From NCBI RefSeq assembly GCF_003573695.1, contig NC_039367.1, positions 31,644,442 through 31,708,441 on the forward strand: DNA of 64,000 bases. Reading direction: 5' to 3'. This document shows positions 33,020-45,065 of this stretch, in pieces (position 1 is the first letter of the stretch; every line of letters begins with the position of its first letter). The stretch is from Papaver somniferum. Its lineage: Eukaryota > Streptophyta > Magnoliopsida > Ranunculales > Papaveraceae. Below the pieces are notes generated by a model that worked only from the letters and a program-made list of their open reading frames with translations, did not search any database and had not been told where the DNA came from. The translations under genes and the position numbers were made by a program.

Positions 33020-35441
33020 CCATCACAGATGTGCCGGCCAAAGCTGCAGGTGCTGCAGGATATTCAGAGGCACCTCATGCCACTCATGAGAATCTCTCTA
33101 TCATTGAGAGCAAAACTGGGAGCCCATTTGGTGAAGCATCAAGCCATTTAGAATACGCTCCGATTGTCAAGCACACTGATAAGGGTGCCAAATGGAAAAC
33201 AAGTCAACTACAAGACAACAGGCGTCAGAAAAAAGAAAAATAATAATAACTTTTTTCCATTTAAACTTGCACATAGATTATTAATCACCTGTCTGAACTC
33301 TGAAGTAATCGAGGTTGAAGAGGGAGTTTTGGAAGAAACGCCATTACCTGTCAGAAAACATTTTGACCACACAATATTATATTGTAAACATACTTGTCTT
33401 TCAGTTACGAAATTGAACAAAAAGTCAAAGACCGTCTAATATAAACGATACGGGGAAAGTTGAAGCGCATAGATACCATACTACATGGCTCAACCTCCTA
33501 TAATTCATCGTGTGAAGAGGGAGGACAGATATTCTTTTCACTAGTAGATTTTGTTAATTTTTCTTTTTCATTTTCTTTATCTTTATAGAGGTCAGGTTCT
33601 TACCCCTCTCCATTCCTGTTTTCATTTCCTTGATCAATAAACTGCCTCTCTGTAGGTTTCCGTTGATCAATAAATGGCATGCTTTATATTCATGATAATG
33701 TAGTGTATGGTGATGACAACATAACACTCACATAAACCTATCCAAAATGACATAAAACTTTGAGAGTGCAAAGCCCAACCTTTGAGAACTCCACAGGTCA
33801 GACTTATGCGGCATAAGGATTTTAGAATCATCATTAAGCAACAAGGAGATGGTAGTTTAGGTTTTATTAGAGAAAAATGCTTTGTTTTACAGCTAGATAA
33901 GGGACCGCTTCTAAATTAGTCGTGTCTCTAGTGCAAAAGGTTATGTCTGTTTGATATTTCAACCATGTAGAAAAATAGGTACCAAGGCAGGATAAAATTA
34001 TAGAGGACTTCTGGAGTTCGTAACCACACCTGAGGCATTACTTCAGCTTCAACAATCGAAACATAACTTGATATAGCTCGGATACAATATAAGAAGCTTC
34101 TGAAGGGCGCCAATCCCAAGTTTCGTCACTTCTAAAGCTGTGAATGGCCTTAGCAAATGATTAAAATCAAAAGTGAAAGGGTATTCAAACAGTAGGAAAT
34201 TAAAAGTTTTTATAGAATCTATTTGAGGACAGCATAACTTACGAGTGCATATATCTACTTCATTAAGGAAATGGACTCGTCACCTCAACGAACTTCATGT
34301 AAAGAATTTTTAGTGTCACTTCATTACCTAGGACTAATGCAGTAATTCTGCATCTATCAAACATCTCCGACAGCTGGCAATATTTGAGCTTCCATTAGTG
34401 TCTCAAAAGTAGATGCCAAGTTTAACCAAAATAATTAATATGAATACCGTGGATGCAGTATGCCCAGAATACACGACGATGTCCCGTGGTTTGTAGCAGG
34501 AATATAGCAAAGATATATTTTAATCATATGAGTGAGGAATCATATTCCAGTAAGCTACTGAACCTCTTTAGCCTAGATCAATATATATTCCCCGACCCGT
34601 GCATAAGCTAAGTTTTAAACTTAGTCAGACTTGGTAATGCAGCTAACAGTAGATAAGAAAACAACCTTCGCACAATTACCAAAGTTTCAATGTAGGAAAA
34701 ATCTAACATCAAACATGCTGTTCCTCTGATTCATAGAACATGAAGATCTCATCACTAAGTACAAACAGATAGATGAATGGCAGACAACATTCAAAGTGTG
34801 AGTATTATTACCATATCTGGTTTGCTTAAATTCCCTGAGGTCCTCTCTTGAAATGTTTTCAAAGTTATGAGGATACTGAACCCTGAGGCTAACCTGTACA
34901 TGAGATACTTGGAACTCTCAGAGGTAATCTTTATGAATAACAGAAAACCAGGCAATTTGATAATATACATCAGGAAAGTGGCGTTCAACTTGCAAGTCAG
35001 CTGCTAGATGCCAAAGTGTGGAACAGAGTGGAAATGCGGAAGACATTTAAAATCGTAAACATCTGAACATTCAACAAAAAGTTGAAGCACGGCAGATACA
35101 GTTATGGCCTGGAATCTCTGAATTGCACCAGAACGATCTAGACATGTTGGTACCTATAGTACGTGATGTTCAGATCACATAGGGATGCCATTCTACTGAC
35201 CCTAAATAAACTGGGTGATCTGAATAGGAACTGCCTCATCAACCGAACCATATTAAATTGACTAAGCAAGAAGTACAAGTGAAACAAGTGAACTTAACCA
35301 TATTAAATACCTTCGAGGAATCCTTAAGCTGCTCCCTGAGATTCAAAACTTGTTGGGTCACAAGTGATTGGATCAAGGGCATGTGAGCAGCTACACCACC
35401 AGAGCATCGAGCCGATGTGTAGTTTAGCAATTCAGAGATGA
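33020..35441 (-). pseudogene. Importin-beta family (transportin-3 / MOS14-like) gene remnant
   Basis: Five blocks on the minus strand are in the correct order for a MOS14/TNPO3-like nuclear import receptor: 35441-35311 (ISELLNYTSARCSGGVAAHM, clean cag/gt borders), 34893-34812 (VSLRVQYPHNFENISRED, clean borders), about 34362-34268 (LVLGNEVTLKILYMKFVEV), about 34110-34035 (FLYCIRAISSYVSIVEAEV) and about 33190-33030 (SVCLTIGAYSKWLDASPNGL then SEYPAAPAALA). These importins carry SR proteins into the nucleus. Stops and frameshifts interrupt the last three blocks (for example TGA codons near 33090). N-terminal and C-terminal exons are not found, so this is a partial, dead copy. Family recognition is from memory of conserved residues. 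Confidence 0.7.
33450..33990. other. No further exon seen within the importin remnant
   Basis: The span between the fourth and fifth blocks would be expected to hold a short HEAT-repeat exon; only a weak KLP-type match near 33855 (minus) is visible. Confidence 0.3.
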
Positions 35442-35979
35442 CTGCAGTAACAACAACAGCAAACAAAAAACTAAAGGAATATGTTACCCAGGCAAAAGCA
35501 CATAACAAATGCTTAGTCAACATCCATATCAAACTATGTGAAACGTTTGCTTGCAGTCGATAAGCATATGTGATAATATGCAACAAAATTGACTAACTTT
35601 CTTTCTACAGACATAGATTATTTTTCACCATTTTACCCGTGAAAAAGAAAATCATGGACTCACACATTAGTCGTTTCAGAATAAGAAGAGTGGCCATCAC
35701 TATATTTATTGATTGGAGAAAAGGGACTCTGCAAAAAGAGAAAGATTGGCACAATGCATGCTCCATAAACACGTAAATAAACTGATTTATTCAAAGTAGA
35801 TCTTTCTCTAAAATACAGGTGGTAACATCAACTTCCCACTGACCAACTCAGGAATTTGAAGGTATCAGTACCACGTCTTACATTCTCCACATTGTAATAC
35901 ATGATGACATAGAAAGAGGAGGACGTGTTTAGTAGACATTAAACAAAAGCTACATCAAGCATGAGCTCTTATAATTCGG

Positions 35980-37281
35980 TTAAAAGTGAACTCCATAGAT
36001 ATATACCAATACATATATCATAAACATGGAATTAAATATACGATCACACCATTTTTTTGTGTTACTTATTTGGGCTAATGTGTCTTCAGTCATACTCTTA
36101 TATTCTTCCACCACGTAAGTACCAGAGTTCAAAGAAACTAAGCTTTCAAAATAAGTCTCGGCGTTCCTGAATCGAACATTGCCGATTTTTAGTTCTCTAG
36201 CACTTCCATGTTTTCGGTCATACAAAACTAGAATATCATCACTCAAGAGCAGAATCTCGTCGTACTTAAAAGACCGCACAAGCCTAAAATATTTCTGTTC
36301 ATTGATAATACTCTCATGGGTGATGACATGACGCTTAGTCCAAGATTCTCGAACTCCATAATCCAGCATCTCCCATACTTCAGAATAATTCTTAACACCA
36401 TTAACATCTGTCTTGACAAGTAAACATAGACACCCTTGCAGCACACCTAGACACATATCCTTATTCATCTCCGGGACTTCTCTTGGTAGTTGCATTTCTT
36501 TGAAATTCTCATCACTGATATCCAAAGAGAGTAATAAAAAGTTGTGATGTCCTAAGGCTAACCAATGAAGGTTTCCATCAACAAGTACCCCAGAAATATG
36601 CATATCACTAAACCAATAAGGTATGGTTTTCTCAGTTTCCCATAAATTTGATGCTAAAGAATAGATTTGGACTAGAGTAGTATCCTTGCTTCCAGGACCT
36701 TTTACACCTATTGCCAACTTGTAATCATCAGTCTTGTGATCATAACCCAAACCATGTACGCAAACATTGTTTCTAGTAAATCCAATTGGTGATTCAGGTA
36801 ATTCTTTATATTCTCCTGTGGCTGGGTTCCAAAGACACAATACATCCCTATTATAACCACCGTCAACAAGCAACCATATCCATATGCAAATGAGACCATT
36901 ACATGAACTTAATAATCCAACACAATGATGTGGGTGATCCACTTTAATAACATCATTTTTAATTTCACACACAGGTGATGATGGTAATGAATCATAACCT
37001 ATGGAGTAAAGGTCACAACCTTTTTCAAGCATGAGAATAGGGTTACTTTTCTGAATTGCAATATGGGTTTTAACGAAATCGGAGGTTGAGATTAGGGCAT
37101 ACCAATTCTTGCAAACACACTTACAAGCTAATAGCGATTTCACTGGTAATCTTGAGAGGATTTCATAGCGTATCTCTTCTGGAATGCTTGACATTACTGA
37201 TCTTCTTCTTCCACCACCAAATTTCCATACAAAATGCCTATGAGCCATTTGTATTTTTGTTTTTGCCCTGATTAAGCTCAT
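35980..37281 (-). CDS. F-box protein with F-box-associated (FBA/kelch-type) domain
   Basis: Intact intronless frame. The first ATG in frame is at 37281 (about 433 residues); the frame is open for 15 codons further upstream without an ATG. The F-box lies near residues 30-75 (LPVKSLLACKCVCKNW), followed by VGLLSSCNGLICI, LWNPATGEYKELP, GFTRNNVCVHGLGYD and YKLAIGV, the FBA_1/FBA_3 signature. F-box proteins bridge SKP1 of an SCF E3 ligase to a substrate; the substrate of this one is unknown. An in-frame ATG 35 codons further on (MSSIPEEI) is an alternative start directly before the F-box and is closer to the usual family start. The split F-box pseudogene at 23667-30890 is a relative of the same broad family. 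Confidence 0.9.
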   Translation of the reverse strand: MSLIRAKTKIQMAHRHFVWKFGGGRRRSVMSSIPEEIRYEILSRLPVKSLLACKCVCKNWYALISTSDFVKTHIAIQKSNPILMLEKGCDLYSIGYDSLPSSPVCEIKNDVIKVDHPHHCVGLLSSCNGLICIWIWLLVDGGYNRDVLCLWNPATGEYKELPESPIGFTRNNVCVHGLGYDHKTDDYKLAIGVKGPGSKDTTLVQIYSLASNLWETEKTIPYWFSDMHISGVLVDGNLHWLALGHHNFLLLSLDISDENFKEMQLPREVPEMNKDMCLGVLQGCLCLLVKTDVNGVKNYSEVWEMLDYGVRESWTKRHVITHESIINEQKYFRLVRSFKYDEILLLSDDILVLYDRKHGSARELKIGNVRFRNAETYFESLVSLNSGTYVVEEYKSMTEDTLAQISNTKKWCDRIFNSMFMIYVLVYIYGVHF

Positions 37282-37326
37282 CTTGAGCTTCTTTTTCAGC
37301 AAATCTGGAGAAATCGGAACTTTCAA

Positions 37327-37680
37327 TACACAAAATGTTCAAAACCCAATACCCCTCTGTGACGAGTTCAGATCGACGAAGAAGGAGAAGAAGAAAAAAC
37401 CTAGGGTTTTGAAGCAACAGTTGCAGTCACGCTAATTCTTTTTTGGAGTAGAGATTTCAAGTGAAGACTGCTGAAACCATGATCAACTTCATTTGGAACT
37501 TTTACTTACACTTCATTTACTTCAGGATAGTGTCCAGAGCGGAAAACGGCATCTTGTAATTTGAAGTCCAAGACGGATGTCACTTTTGATAAGCCGTAAA
37601 CTAGTAGTTCCGAGTTCGAAACCCTTTGCCGATCCAAATCCTTTTTCCTAAAATTACTGAAAACTAGACAGTGAGAACAT
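37327..37680. other. Upstream spacer of the F-box gene
   Basis: No gene. It contains a pyrimidine-rich leader region on the minus strand and, near 37590-37625, a tRNA-like cgagttcgaaaccc that could be a SINE B-box remnant. Confidence 0.35.
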
Positions 37681-38004
37681 CAACTCCAATGATCCATATC
37701 TAATTTGATTGTTTGCTTGTCCATATGGACGGGTAAACTTAATTTCTCAGAGTAAATTCTATGAAATGTGCTCCCACTATGAACTCAACAAACATGAAAA
37801 GCGGGTGGCAGAACCAACAAATTTAATGGCTTGTTCAATGTGGACCAACATGAGACGCGTGTCTCATTTAAAACCTTGCGGGCTTACAGAACTCATAGGC
37901 GGGTAAAGCAAAACCATGCGCTAGCGGCTAAACATCAAACGCCAACGGCTACATCTGAATAGCTAGAAATTCTCATTATCCCGATGGCTAATACTTTTGA
38001 GCTC

Positions 38005-38012
38005 TATAAATA
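38005..38012 (+). promoter_or_regulatory. TATA box of the second SANT-like ORF
   Basis: TATAAATA, with cgccaacggcta and gatggctaata motifs 20-60 bp upstream, recalling the AACGGCC repeats before the TATA box of gene 14092-14631. Confidence 0.45.
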
Positions 38013-38080
38013 CTCCTCACTTCAACTCCAAATTCTCATATTTTACACCTCTAGTCTCTTTACTCTTCTATGAGCTAAAA

Positions 38081-38081
<1 letters not shown>

Positions 38082-38122
<41 letters not shown>
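38082..38122. repeat. (TAA)n microsatellite
   Basis: About 13 perfect TAA/AAT units in the 5' leader of the following ORF. Confidence 0.95.
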
Positions 38123-38140
38123 TCAGTTTAAAAAATAAAC

Positions 38141-38581
38141 TTGTCGAAAGATGTATGGACCCTTGTTAGTTCAGGAGCTCCGTATACTGCAGAAGAAGAT
38201 GAAGTTATTTGTAGAAACTATGTTTTGTTACCACAACATCTTGCTTCAGCATACTATCCGGGTATGAATTTTTGGGCGGTTATTCATGACGGGTTCTGCA
38301 TCGACACCTGTAACCCGGTTCGTCGTGTTATATGCGACATAGAAAATCATTTTCAAACAATTAATAAAGAAGTAGGTGAGTTTGTAGATTTCACCGTGCT
38401 AGTCAATCGATTTAGACTAAGGGATGAAACTGATGCTGAGATGGTAAGAAAATCTTTAGATGAACGGCAAAGATGGATAAATGTGATTTTTCATTTTGAA
38501 AATTGTTTCGAAATCTTTAAGGCGTCGAATGATTTCAACCCATTCTTGCTAGTCGTTGTCCCACCTAGTACATCTCAGTGA
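38141..38581 (+). CDS. SANT/trihelix-like (GST-T3-like) ORF lacking an ATG start
   Basis: A 146-codon open frame with the plant Myb/SANT-like transposon-protein pattern: YTAEEDEVICRNYV, NFWAVIHDGF, Arg-rich turn (NPVRRVI), ENHFQTINKEVGEFVDF and a final FHFENCFEIFKASNDFNP. This is the layout of proteins annotated as glutathione S-transferase T3-like. It parallels 14092-14631. No ATG precedes the conserved part: the first codon is TTG (38141) and an in-frame TAA lies seven codons before it within the TAA-rich leader. Either the start was lost (a single change from ATG would give TTG) or translation starts elsewhere. Treated as coding-like; it may be a pseudogene. Confidence 0.45.
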   Translation: MSKDVWTLVSSGAPYTAEEDEVICRNYVLLPQHLASAYYPGMNFWAVIHDGFCIDTCNPVRRVICDIENHFQTINKEVGEFVDFTVLVNRFRLRDETDAEMVRKSLDERQRWINVIFHFENCFEIFKASNDFNPFLLVVVPPSTSQ

Positions 38582-38599
38582 AGTTAATGTGATGCTTAA

Positions 38600-39150
38600 T
38601 TTTAAACATATGTAATTTGATTTCAACAAACAGTCGTACTTTTAATTGATTAAAAATATAATTATAAAGGTAGCAGAATTAAAAGTTATAATTTCTCTAA
38701 AGTCGTCCATTATTATCTTCTGGACCTGGAGTCCATTCTCGAAGACCCGAGATACCTCCACTCACCAACAAACTTTGGAAATATTTTCAAGTGGGAGGAG
38801 ATTTTCAAGGACCTCTAGGCGATTGTTGGAAAGTACTCGGTGATCCAAACGTATAAGTGGTTTATTGTGGTGGTGTAACAGTGTAATAAGGTTCATTTGG
38901 GTTGTAGAGCGAGAATAATGATGAAATGTGTCTCAGATCAGGTTGTATAACTTGAGGTTGAGAAATGAGAACACTTTGTGGTGAAGTACTAGGTGCTTGT
39001 GTATCTCACACCGCTACATCATTATCGTGTCATGATCTGTTGCTCATGATAGAATTGAAAGACTGTGAAAGCACATCGGCATTTATAGTTGAACTCAATC
39101 AAAAGATTGTGTCTGTATGACATCTTCGATACACATTCAAGCATGTAGAC
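38600..39150. other. Spacer between the SANT-like and PMD genes
   Basis: No convincing frame. Both genes end here, one from each side. Confidence 0.4.
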
Positions 39151-39154
39151 CCCT

Positions 39155-40897
39155 TTACTGAAACATCCAATGCATATCGTTAAGTTGTCTCTTCAACTCG
39201 TCATTACTGGCATCCACATTGTAGTAAGGATAATCACGTTCCATAGCTTGGGAAACAACGGGGATCATGGTTGGCTCACCTTGTGAAGTAATACTTGGCA
39301 TCTTCCAACAGAGTTCGGGCAAATTTGACGAAGAATATGAAGAACTTATGTTCGCGGTGGGGTAAGTCATAAAGCATGGATCTTCTGGAGGCCGCTGGCT
39401 AGGAACGATGTTTGTATCAAGACCTATATGTAATAACCCTGAGAAATCAAACTCATAGATGTACATGTTGTGTGTAATAATTACAGGTTTTACAATCGAC
39501 TGGTGCCAGTTGACATATGACACTTCATTAATATCCTCCCATGTGTTTAGTTCACACCTCACCCACGGCGTCATTCTCTCTCGAACGAAATCTAATGTGG
39601 AGGACTGCATCTTGTGCGGCGAGTTAATTGCAATTGCATAGATACCCTGTAATTGGAACAATATTCTTTATCCAAGTACCAAACACCTCTATCCAATTCC
39701 AGAGTGTAAAATAAACTCTCCGGAGAGAATAATCAAGAATAGCTCGTACTTTTGAAACTCTGGAAAATTAATGTAACGGTGGACAACAACATTTTTGTGG
39801 CTCCGAGGCATCTGTTGATACCTCTAAACAAAACTGGAAACCGAGTCGTTGCTACCACTGCCATTCACCCAATTACTTGTGAAGTACATGTCAAGTATTG
39901 GAATTCTATGGCTATCGTCTTTAAGAATCGGTTTACCAACACGGAAATAGGTATACCACAATACTTCAAATTATTCTATATTTTAGTATTTTTGACCATG
40001 TCTGTTTTTTGTTCATAAAATTATTAAAAATGATAATTTAGATATTTACCTGTATAATGCCTCGGAATCCAGTGAAGTTAGGTATTCCTATGGACGCTTG
40101 ATCCATCCCGCAATACATTTCTCTTAAAATCGCAGACCCCCAATCATAATGTGGTGCTTTTTCAAGATCTTCTAATGCTCCAAGCCAACCAATATGAGAA
40201 ACAATAGTTGATTTTTGAAAGAACATCTAACCCATCAACCATAAGATAAACACTCTTTCAAGTTCAAGATACTCAACTTAATTTGTTGAGTTTTCCTTGT
40301 ACATAGGGAAACGCTTAAACGATGAACAATGTATTCCACCTCCTTTCAAATATTTATGATCTTCACGTACACATGATTCTAAAAACAAGGGAAGGAGCGT
40401 CTTCCATTTATCACGAGATACACATTCGTTTTGGTAGAATGGTACAGCGCTCTCTCACTCCACTTGGAATCCCACAAATGAAACACAAATCAAAAGGCGT
40501 AATCCCTATTTACAAGAATAATATCAACTATAATTAATTATTTTGGATGATGTAGTAATTTCTTTTAAAAAAATTCATTTTGGTTAAACATACTTACCAA
40601 TTTCAAAATCCATGAAATGAAACGTGTGCGTGGTTGGCCACCACCTTTCTACCAATATTTTCGTAATTTTGTTGTTGTGTATTCTGGGTTTCATAAAATA
40701 AAACGCATGCCAGGGATATCTATTAACTCTTGCTTGGACTCCAGCGGGTAGACAAAAGTAAACAACATTTAATTCTTTAAATCCACCTCTTATTTTATAA
40801 TAATTCTCAGACCACTTTTGATGCCCCGATACATGACCTTCAACTAATGCTGGAGCAGCAACGACACTCGGCGAAGCAAACTCGTGCTTCACGATTC
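39155..40897 (-). pseudogene. Second plant mobile domain (PMD) gene, broken
   Basis: Three exons fit with clean borders and matching phase: about 40897-40598, 40505-40050 and 39646-39155. Exon 1 ends LVERWWPTTHTFHFMDFEIG and exon 2 begins ITPFDLCFICGIP, which together are the PMD core (the W-x-P-x-T-x-T-F-H-F then I-T-P-x-D pattern). Exon 2 later has HYDWGSAILREMYCGMD, also diagnostic. Exon 3 is a diverged C-terminal part. Exon 2 contains a frameshift near 40415 and two in-frame stops (TAA near 40272, TAG near 40230). No ATG begins exon 1, which opens after a ttttaatcag acceptor, so a leader exon is likely upstream (a TATA box, tataaaat on the minus strand, lies near 41090). It is much more diverged from the PMD gene at 8583 than the repeats within that element are from each other. 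Confidence 0.7.
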
Positions 40898-41219
40898 TGA
40901 TTAAAATCTACATCTGTGGCAGGCCTCGGTATTTTTTTTCATGATTCTGATCTCTTTTATGTCTCAAACTGTTGACGGCATCTCATACCAGATTGCTCAT
41001 TATTTTGTAGCAAGATTTTGTTTAAAAGAATAGGAAGAAGAGAGTGGAGTGGTGTGGTGTGAGTGAAAATAAATCCAAATGAAGGATTTTATAGCATTTG
41101 AAAGTTGTAGCATCTGAGAAAAGATCCATTGGGTTTTTACCCGTTGGCGCTTTCTATAGATCCGCCCGAGGGTTTTATGTGCCCGTCGTGAGTTTTGTTG
41201 GCCCGAGCATTTCTTCACC

Positions 41220-43240
41220 CTCAGCTCATTGCTTTTCCCTTAGTGAAAAATCGTGTTTGGCTATCCATCTGGCTTGGAAAAAAAATCATGTTTGTTGATT
41301 TCCATATAAATTGCCCTCATAGTGGTCAATACACAAATTTAAATAGGGGACCCACTTTATTACATAAACAAATAGTGGGAATGTTATTTATGCCCCTAGT
41401 ATCCATGGGATTTGCACGAACACCCTTCATGGGTATCTTTCCAATGGGATGAATATCCATCAACGTCTTAATGTCCGGTTTTAACCTCCACAACATTTAT
41501 TAGTCGGAGATTAAATAACTTTCGATTTATTCTGTTTTCTCGAAGAAAAAAAAACGGAGAGAAAATTTTCAGAGAGAGCTCAGATCAGAGAGAGATGAGA
41601 ACTGAATCTCCATTGAATCTCCATTTAATTAATCAATATTAATCTTGATTAACATGCAGTTTATTCTCCATTGAATCTTGAATCTAGTTTGAATCAATCG
41701 AAATCGGTGAAGGAGTTTCAAAGTCAGATTTGGTTTATTCTCCATTGAAGAAGAAGTTTCTGATAAATGTTCTTCAATTCAACTAAAATCAGAGTTGTTT
41801 GCATATTCGAATCATTGAATCTGAAGATTTACTTCAGTAAACTTCTTTCATTATTTGAGTTTTATTGAATCATCGATTGCAGAGGTCTACTTCTAATTTC
41901 GGGTGATTGTTTTTAATCAATGAATAAAGCGGCTTAGGGAGCAACGCAGTGATGCAAAATGTCTTTTTGTGGGATACGTCATCATACCTATATGTTTGGG
42001 CTACACAAATTTCCATTCCATGTATTTTATCATTGACGCAGATGAATTTTTTTTGGTATTCCAGATAGGTACAAGTCTAATTTTTTCTAGAAGATGTGGT
42101 TCATATGCACATATGTGATGCCATGACAAAATTGTCGAGTTTTATGAAGACTATCTTGGTTTAAGAGGGCTTAGTGCATAGGAACCCATCTAGATCTTGC
42201 ATCTAAAGATACCATGACTAATACTTGATCAGTCACGTACCTATATTTTATTCTAAGCATATCATTTAGTACTTAGCTAGACAAACTCTTATAAATATAT
42301 TACACTTAGTAGAAGTCGATTCAGGAATATTTTAATATTCAGTTGTAATGTCATGTTCATTTTGTGCTAGCAATTATAAAATTATATTTTTTTTAGGTCT
42401 GTTATGTACTCTTGGGTCTTATATCTTGGTGTAATATCAGTTCCATTTGTAACTTTTCATACCATTAGTATTTAGACCGAGTCTCTTATTCACTTTTAGG
42501 TCTCAAACGCATATGCGACAAAGAACGACTCTCCTACACATGTATCATTTATCGATTCATGTATTAAAAGGGGAGATTTCTTATGTATGGATCTGCCACT
42601 TTATTTAATGCGAGTCTTTCACTATTTAGTAAGACAATAAATTTGTGTTATTAATTTGCAAGGAAAAACATATTGTACATATGATGTATGCAATTTCATC
42701 ACGCGCATCACTTCTCACCGCTAAGAAAGATTCAATTCGCTTCACATTACTAATATCCAAGGGAATGACGTAGGATTCAATGCTTTACATTTTTATATTT
42801 ATTTATTTTGTGTATTTTTTGCTGGGTGTTTTTCAGATGTTAGTTTAAACCATAAATGTATAGTCTTTATAAGGAGGCTTCATAGTATAGTGTAAGATCT
42901 CCCAAACATGTTTAATGCAAATGACATGTTTAATGGCCATAAAATGACTGGTGTAAATTATATTAACCAACGGATTAGTTTTTTTACCACAGGTTCGAGT
43001 ATTACAAATGTGTAACCAGACCAATTATACATTGATACAAGAACACAGTCAATATTTGTTTATGAAAACAGTCAGCGGTTCCAAGAATTAATGCAAATAT
43101 AACACTTTTTAGGGATACGAAAGAAGAGTTCTCAACTCTGATTCAACTTTTCAAAATTTCGAAAATCAATTTCACTAAATTTATTTTTAGCACAAAATGA
43201 CAATCAATTTAAATAATATATAACCTAACACCAAAAACAA
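41220..43240. other. No gene seen; probable Helitron interior at its right end
   Basis: AT-rich, repetitive-looking DNA with gaatctccattgaat duplications near 41600-41680. It runs into the Helitron 3' terminus at 43249-43281; the matching 5' end was not found. Confidence 0.45.
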
Positions 43241-43248
43241 CTCATAGC

Positions 43249-43281
43249 CCCGTGCCGTTATGGCACGGGTCATATCCTAGT
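43249..43281 (+). mobile_element. Helitron 3' terminus
   Basis: CCCGTGCC-gttat-GGCACGGG makes a perfect 8-bp hairpin (43249-43269), followed seven bases later by CTAG (43277-43280) and then T. This is the canonical plant Helitron 3' end (GC-rich hairpin, short spacer, CTRR, host T). No Rep-helicase frame is nearby, so the element is non-autonomous. Confidence 0.75.
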
Positions 43282-43639
43282 GCAAATTTAAAGAAAAATA
43301 AATAAATTGAAAATATTACTGACCAGTCTGACCTATTAGTTCTGAGACTGAGAGAGTATGCAAAAGAAACAAATGGAGAAACTTGGGAAGATGATAACCC
43401 CTATTGAGGTTTATGTAGCGGAACTTCAAAGAGTAACTATCCTAACGTAATAGATCAAATTGATTATCCGGGTAACAATCAAAGAGTCTGACCTATTGTT
43501 AATGGAGGAGAACATTCAGTAGAAGAGCCCTAATTTACTTTGTAACGGAAGAGAATTAAGTGCAATAAGATATCAGTGATGATGGGTTCGGTAACGAAAT
43601 AGGGGATTAAGTGCAAAAGAGATATGGGACGTCGGATGT

Positions 43640-43779
43640 TCGCATAAAAAATGGGTGCATTCTCAACCGCGATTTGTCTTTTGCACTTCCAGAGGAATGG
43701 CAGCCGTCGGTTAGGGAAATAAGCTTATTCACGTCCGTCGGATTGGCCAAAAACCATTTGTTTTTGTAAGATAGACTAG
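43640..43779. repeat. Direct repeat partner of 53090-53220
   Basis: Shares cgatttgtcttttgcact, aggaatgg..a.ccgtcg and tttgtaagatagactag with 53090-53220, in the same order and spacing but diverged. Confidence 0.6.
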
Positions 43780-45065
43780 AAAATTACCGGTGCCGAAACG
43801 GACCGGGATTTTGATTATTGTCATTAATAAGTTATGGTGAGGTGTTTTCCTGTGCCAATCTCCAAGTGGTCTGATGGTTGGCATGCTAGTTGACAGCTAA
43901 CGTACGATTAATATTCTGATCAAAACAAACAAACAAACAAAACAAAAGCATACGATTAATAACGAATTTCAACACACCCAATGCCATAATAAAAGCTCAA
44001 CATTTCAGTTTAGTTATTCATTCCTGAAACATCATATAAATAAAAATGACCTAGCACCACAAAATTTAGATGACCGCTAACATAAGACACTCTAACCCAT
44101 TAGGAAAAGCAACATCTAGAGTTGCCTAATGTGCCCCTTGCCATCACCTGAGAAACACAAACCAATTAGTCCAGTAAGACATAATAATTACATAAACGTC
44201 CCATAGAGAGACTACACTTCTTAGCTCACCATAAAATTTTAAAAACATCCTTTTAAAAGAGCTGAAACCGCAAGAATACATCTGAACTTCTAGAAAAAAC
44301 AAATTTGGAATCACTTTACAAACTACTTCTAGAAATATCTCCATCCCTATACCTTCATACAAATGAGTTGAATTGGAATGTCTATAGAGATGGCTTTAGC
44401 ATTAGTTAAGGAAAAGCATCAGAGATGCTGCACATTAGTTTAAAATGAGGTCACCGTTTCCAGTCAGATTGGTGGCCCTGTAAATTCCTTTTAGACCACC
44501 AAAAGAAGACACATACCCGCAGCCCTACTCAAATCCAATGAGTTTTCCAAATTTGAGAGCGATGAACAAATGTGGTTGCACTTGTGACTTCTTATACCCA
44601 CTGTAAAACAAAGACATAGATTTATTATGAAAATTCAGGCACACTAAAAAGCGTTTTAACATTCGTAAACTCCATAAAGAGACTATACTTCCCTGTTCAC
44701 GACTACATTTCCCTGTTATTACGAACATCTTACAAACAACGAATATTTAGGGATGGTACTTGGTAGTCTGAAATGCAATATAAAAATTGAATGTGTACCA
44801 TTGGCAAAATTAAACAATGTTTCAAGAAAGGTGTTAAAACAACTGCATATCTTACTTATCCCCATAATTCTACATAATAAGTGAATTGAATACAACCTAT
44901 TTACAAAAAGCAATCTAACTACAACATATTAACATGTTACTTAATAGATGCTCTCATGATCTAGCATCCATATCCATCTTTTAGAGAAGAAAACCCAGAA
45001 GGATAAAGTGAAACACCAAAAATAAAAATGTAGAAAACAAAGGAGAAACAATGAGTTCAAAGGAT

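Larger units (their letters stand above)
37690..41200. mobile_element. Probable second PMD-type transposon, diverged and without clear ends
   Basis: A PMD gene (-) and a SANT-like ORF (+) lie tail to tail within 3.5 kb, the same gene pair as in the 8.2 kb element. The left border region (aatttgattgtttgcttgtc, about 37700) resembles a terminal part of the MITE at 1411-1858. No inverted repeats or duplication could be fixed, and the CCGAWT lattice is absent. Limits are approximate and the transposon reading is inference from gene content. Confidence 0.35.

Noticed and set aside
32998..33243. 81-residue plus-strand frame
   Set aside because: The opposite strand reads as a conserved importin segment (SVCLTIGAYSKWLD), so the plus-strand frame is a shadow.
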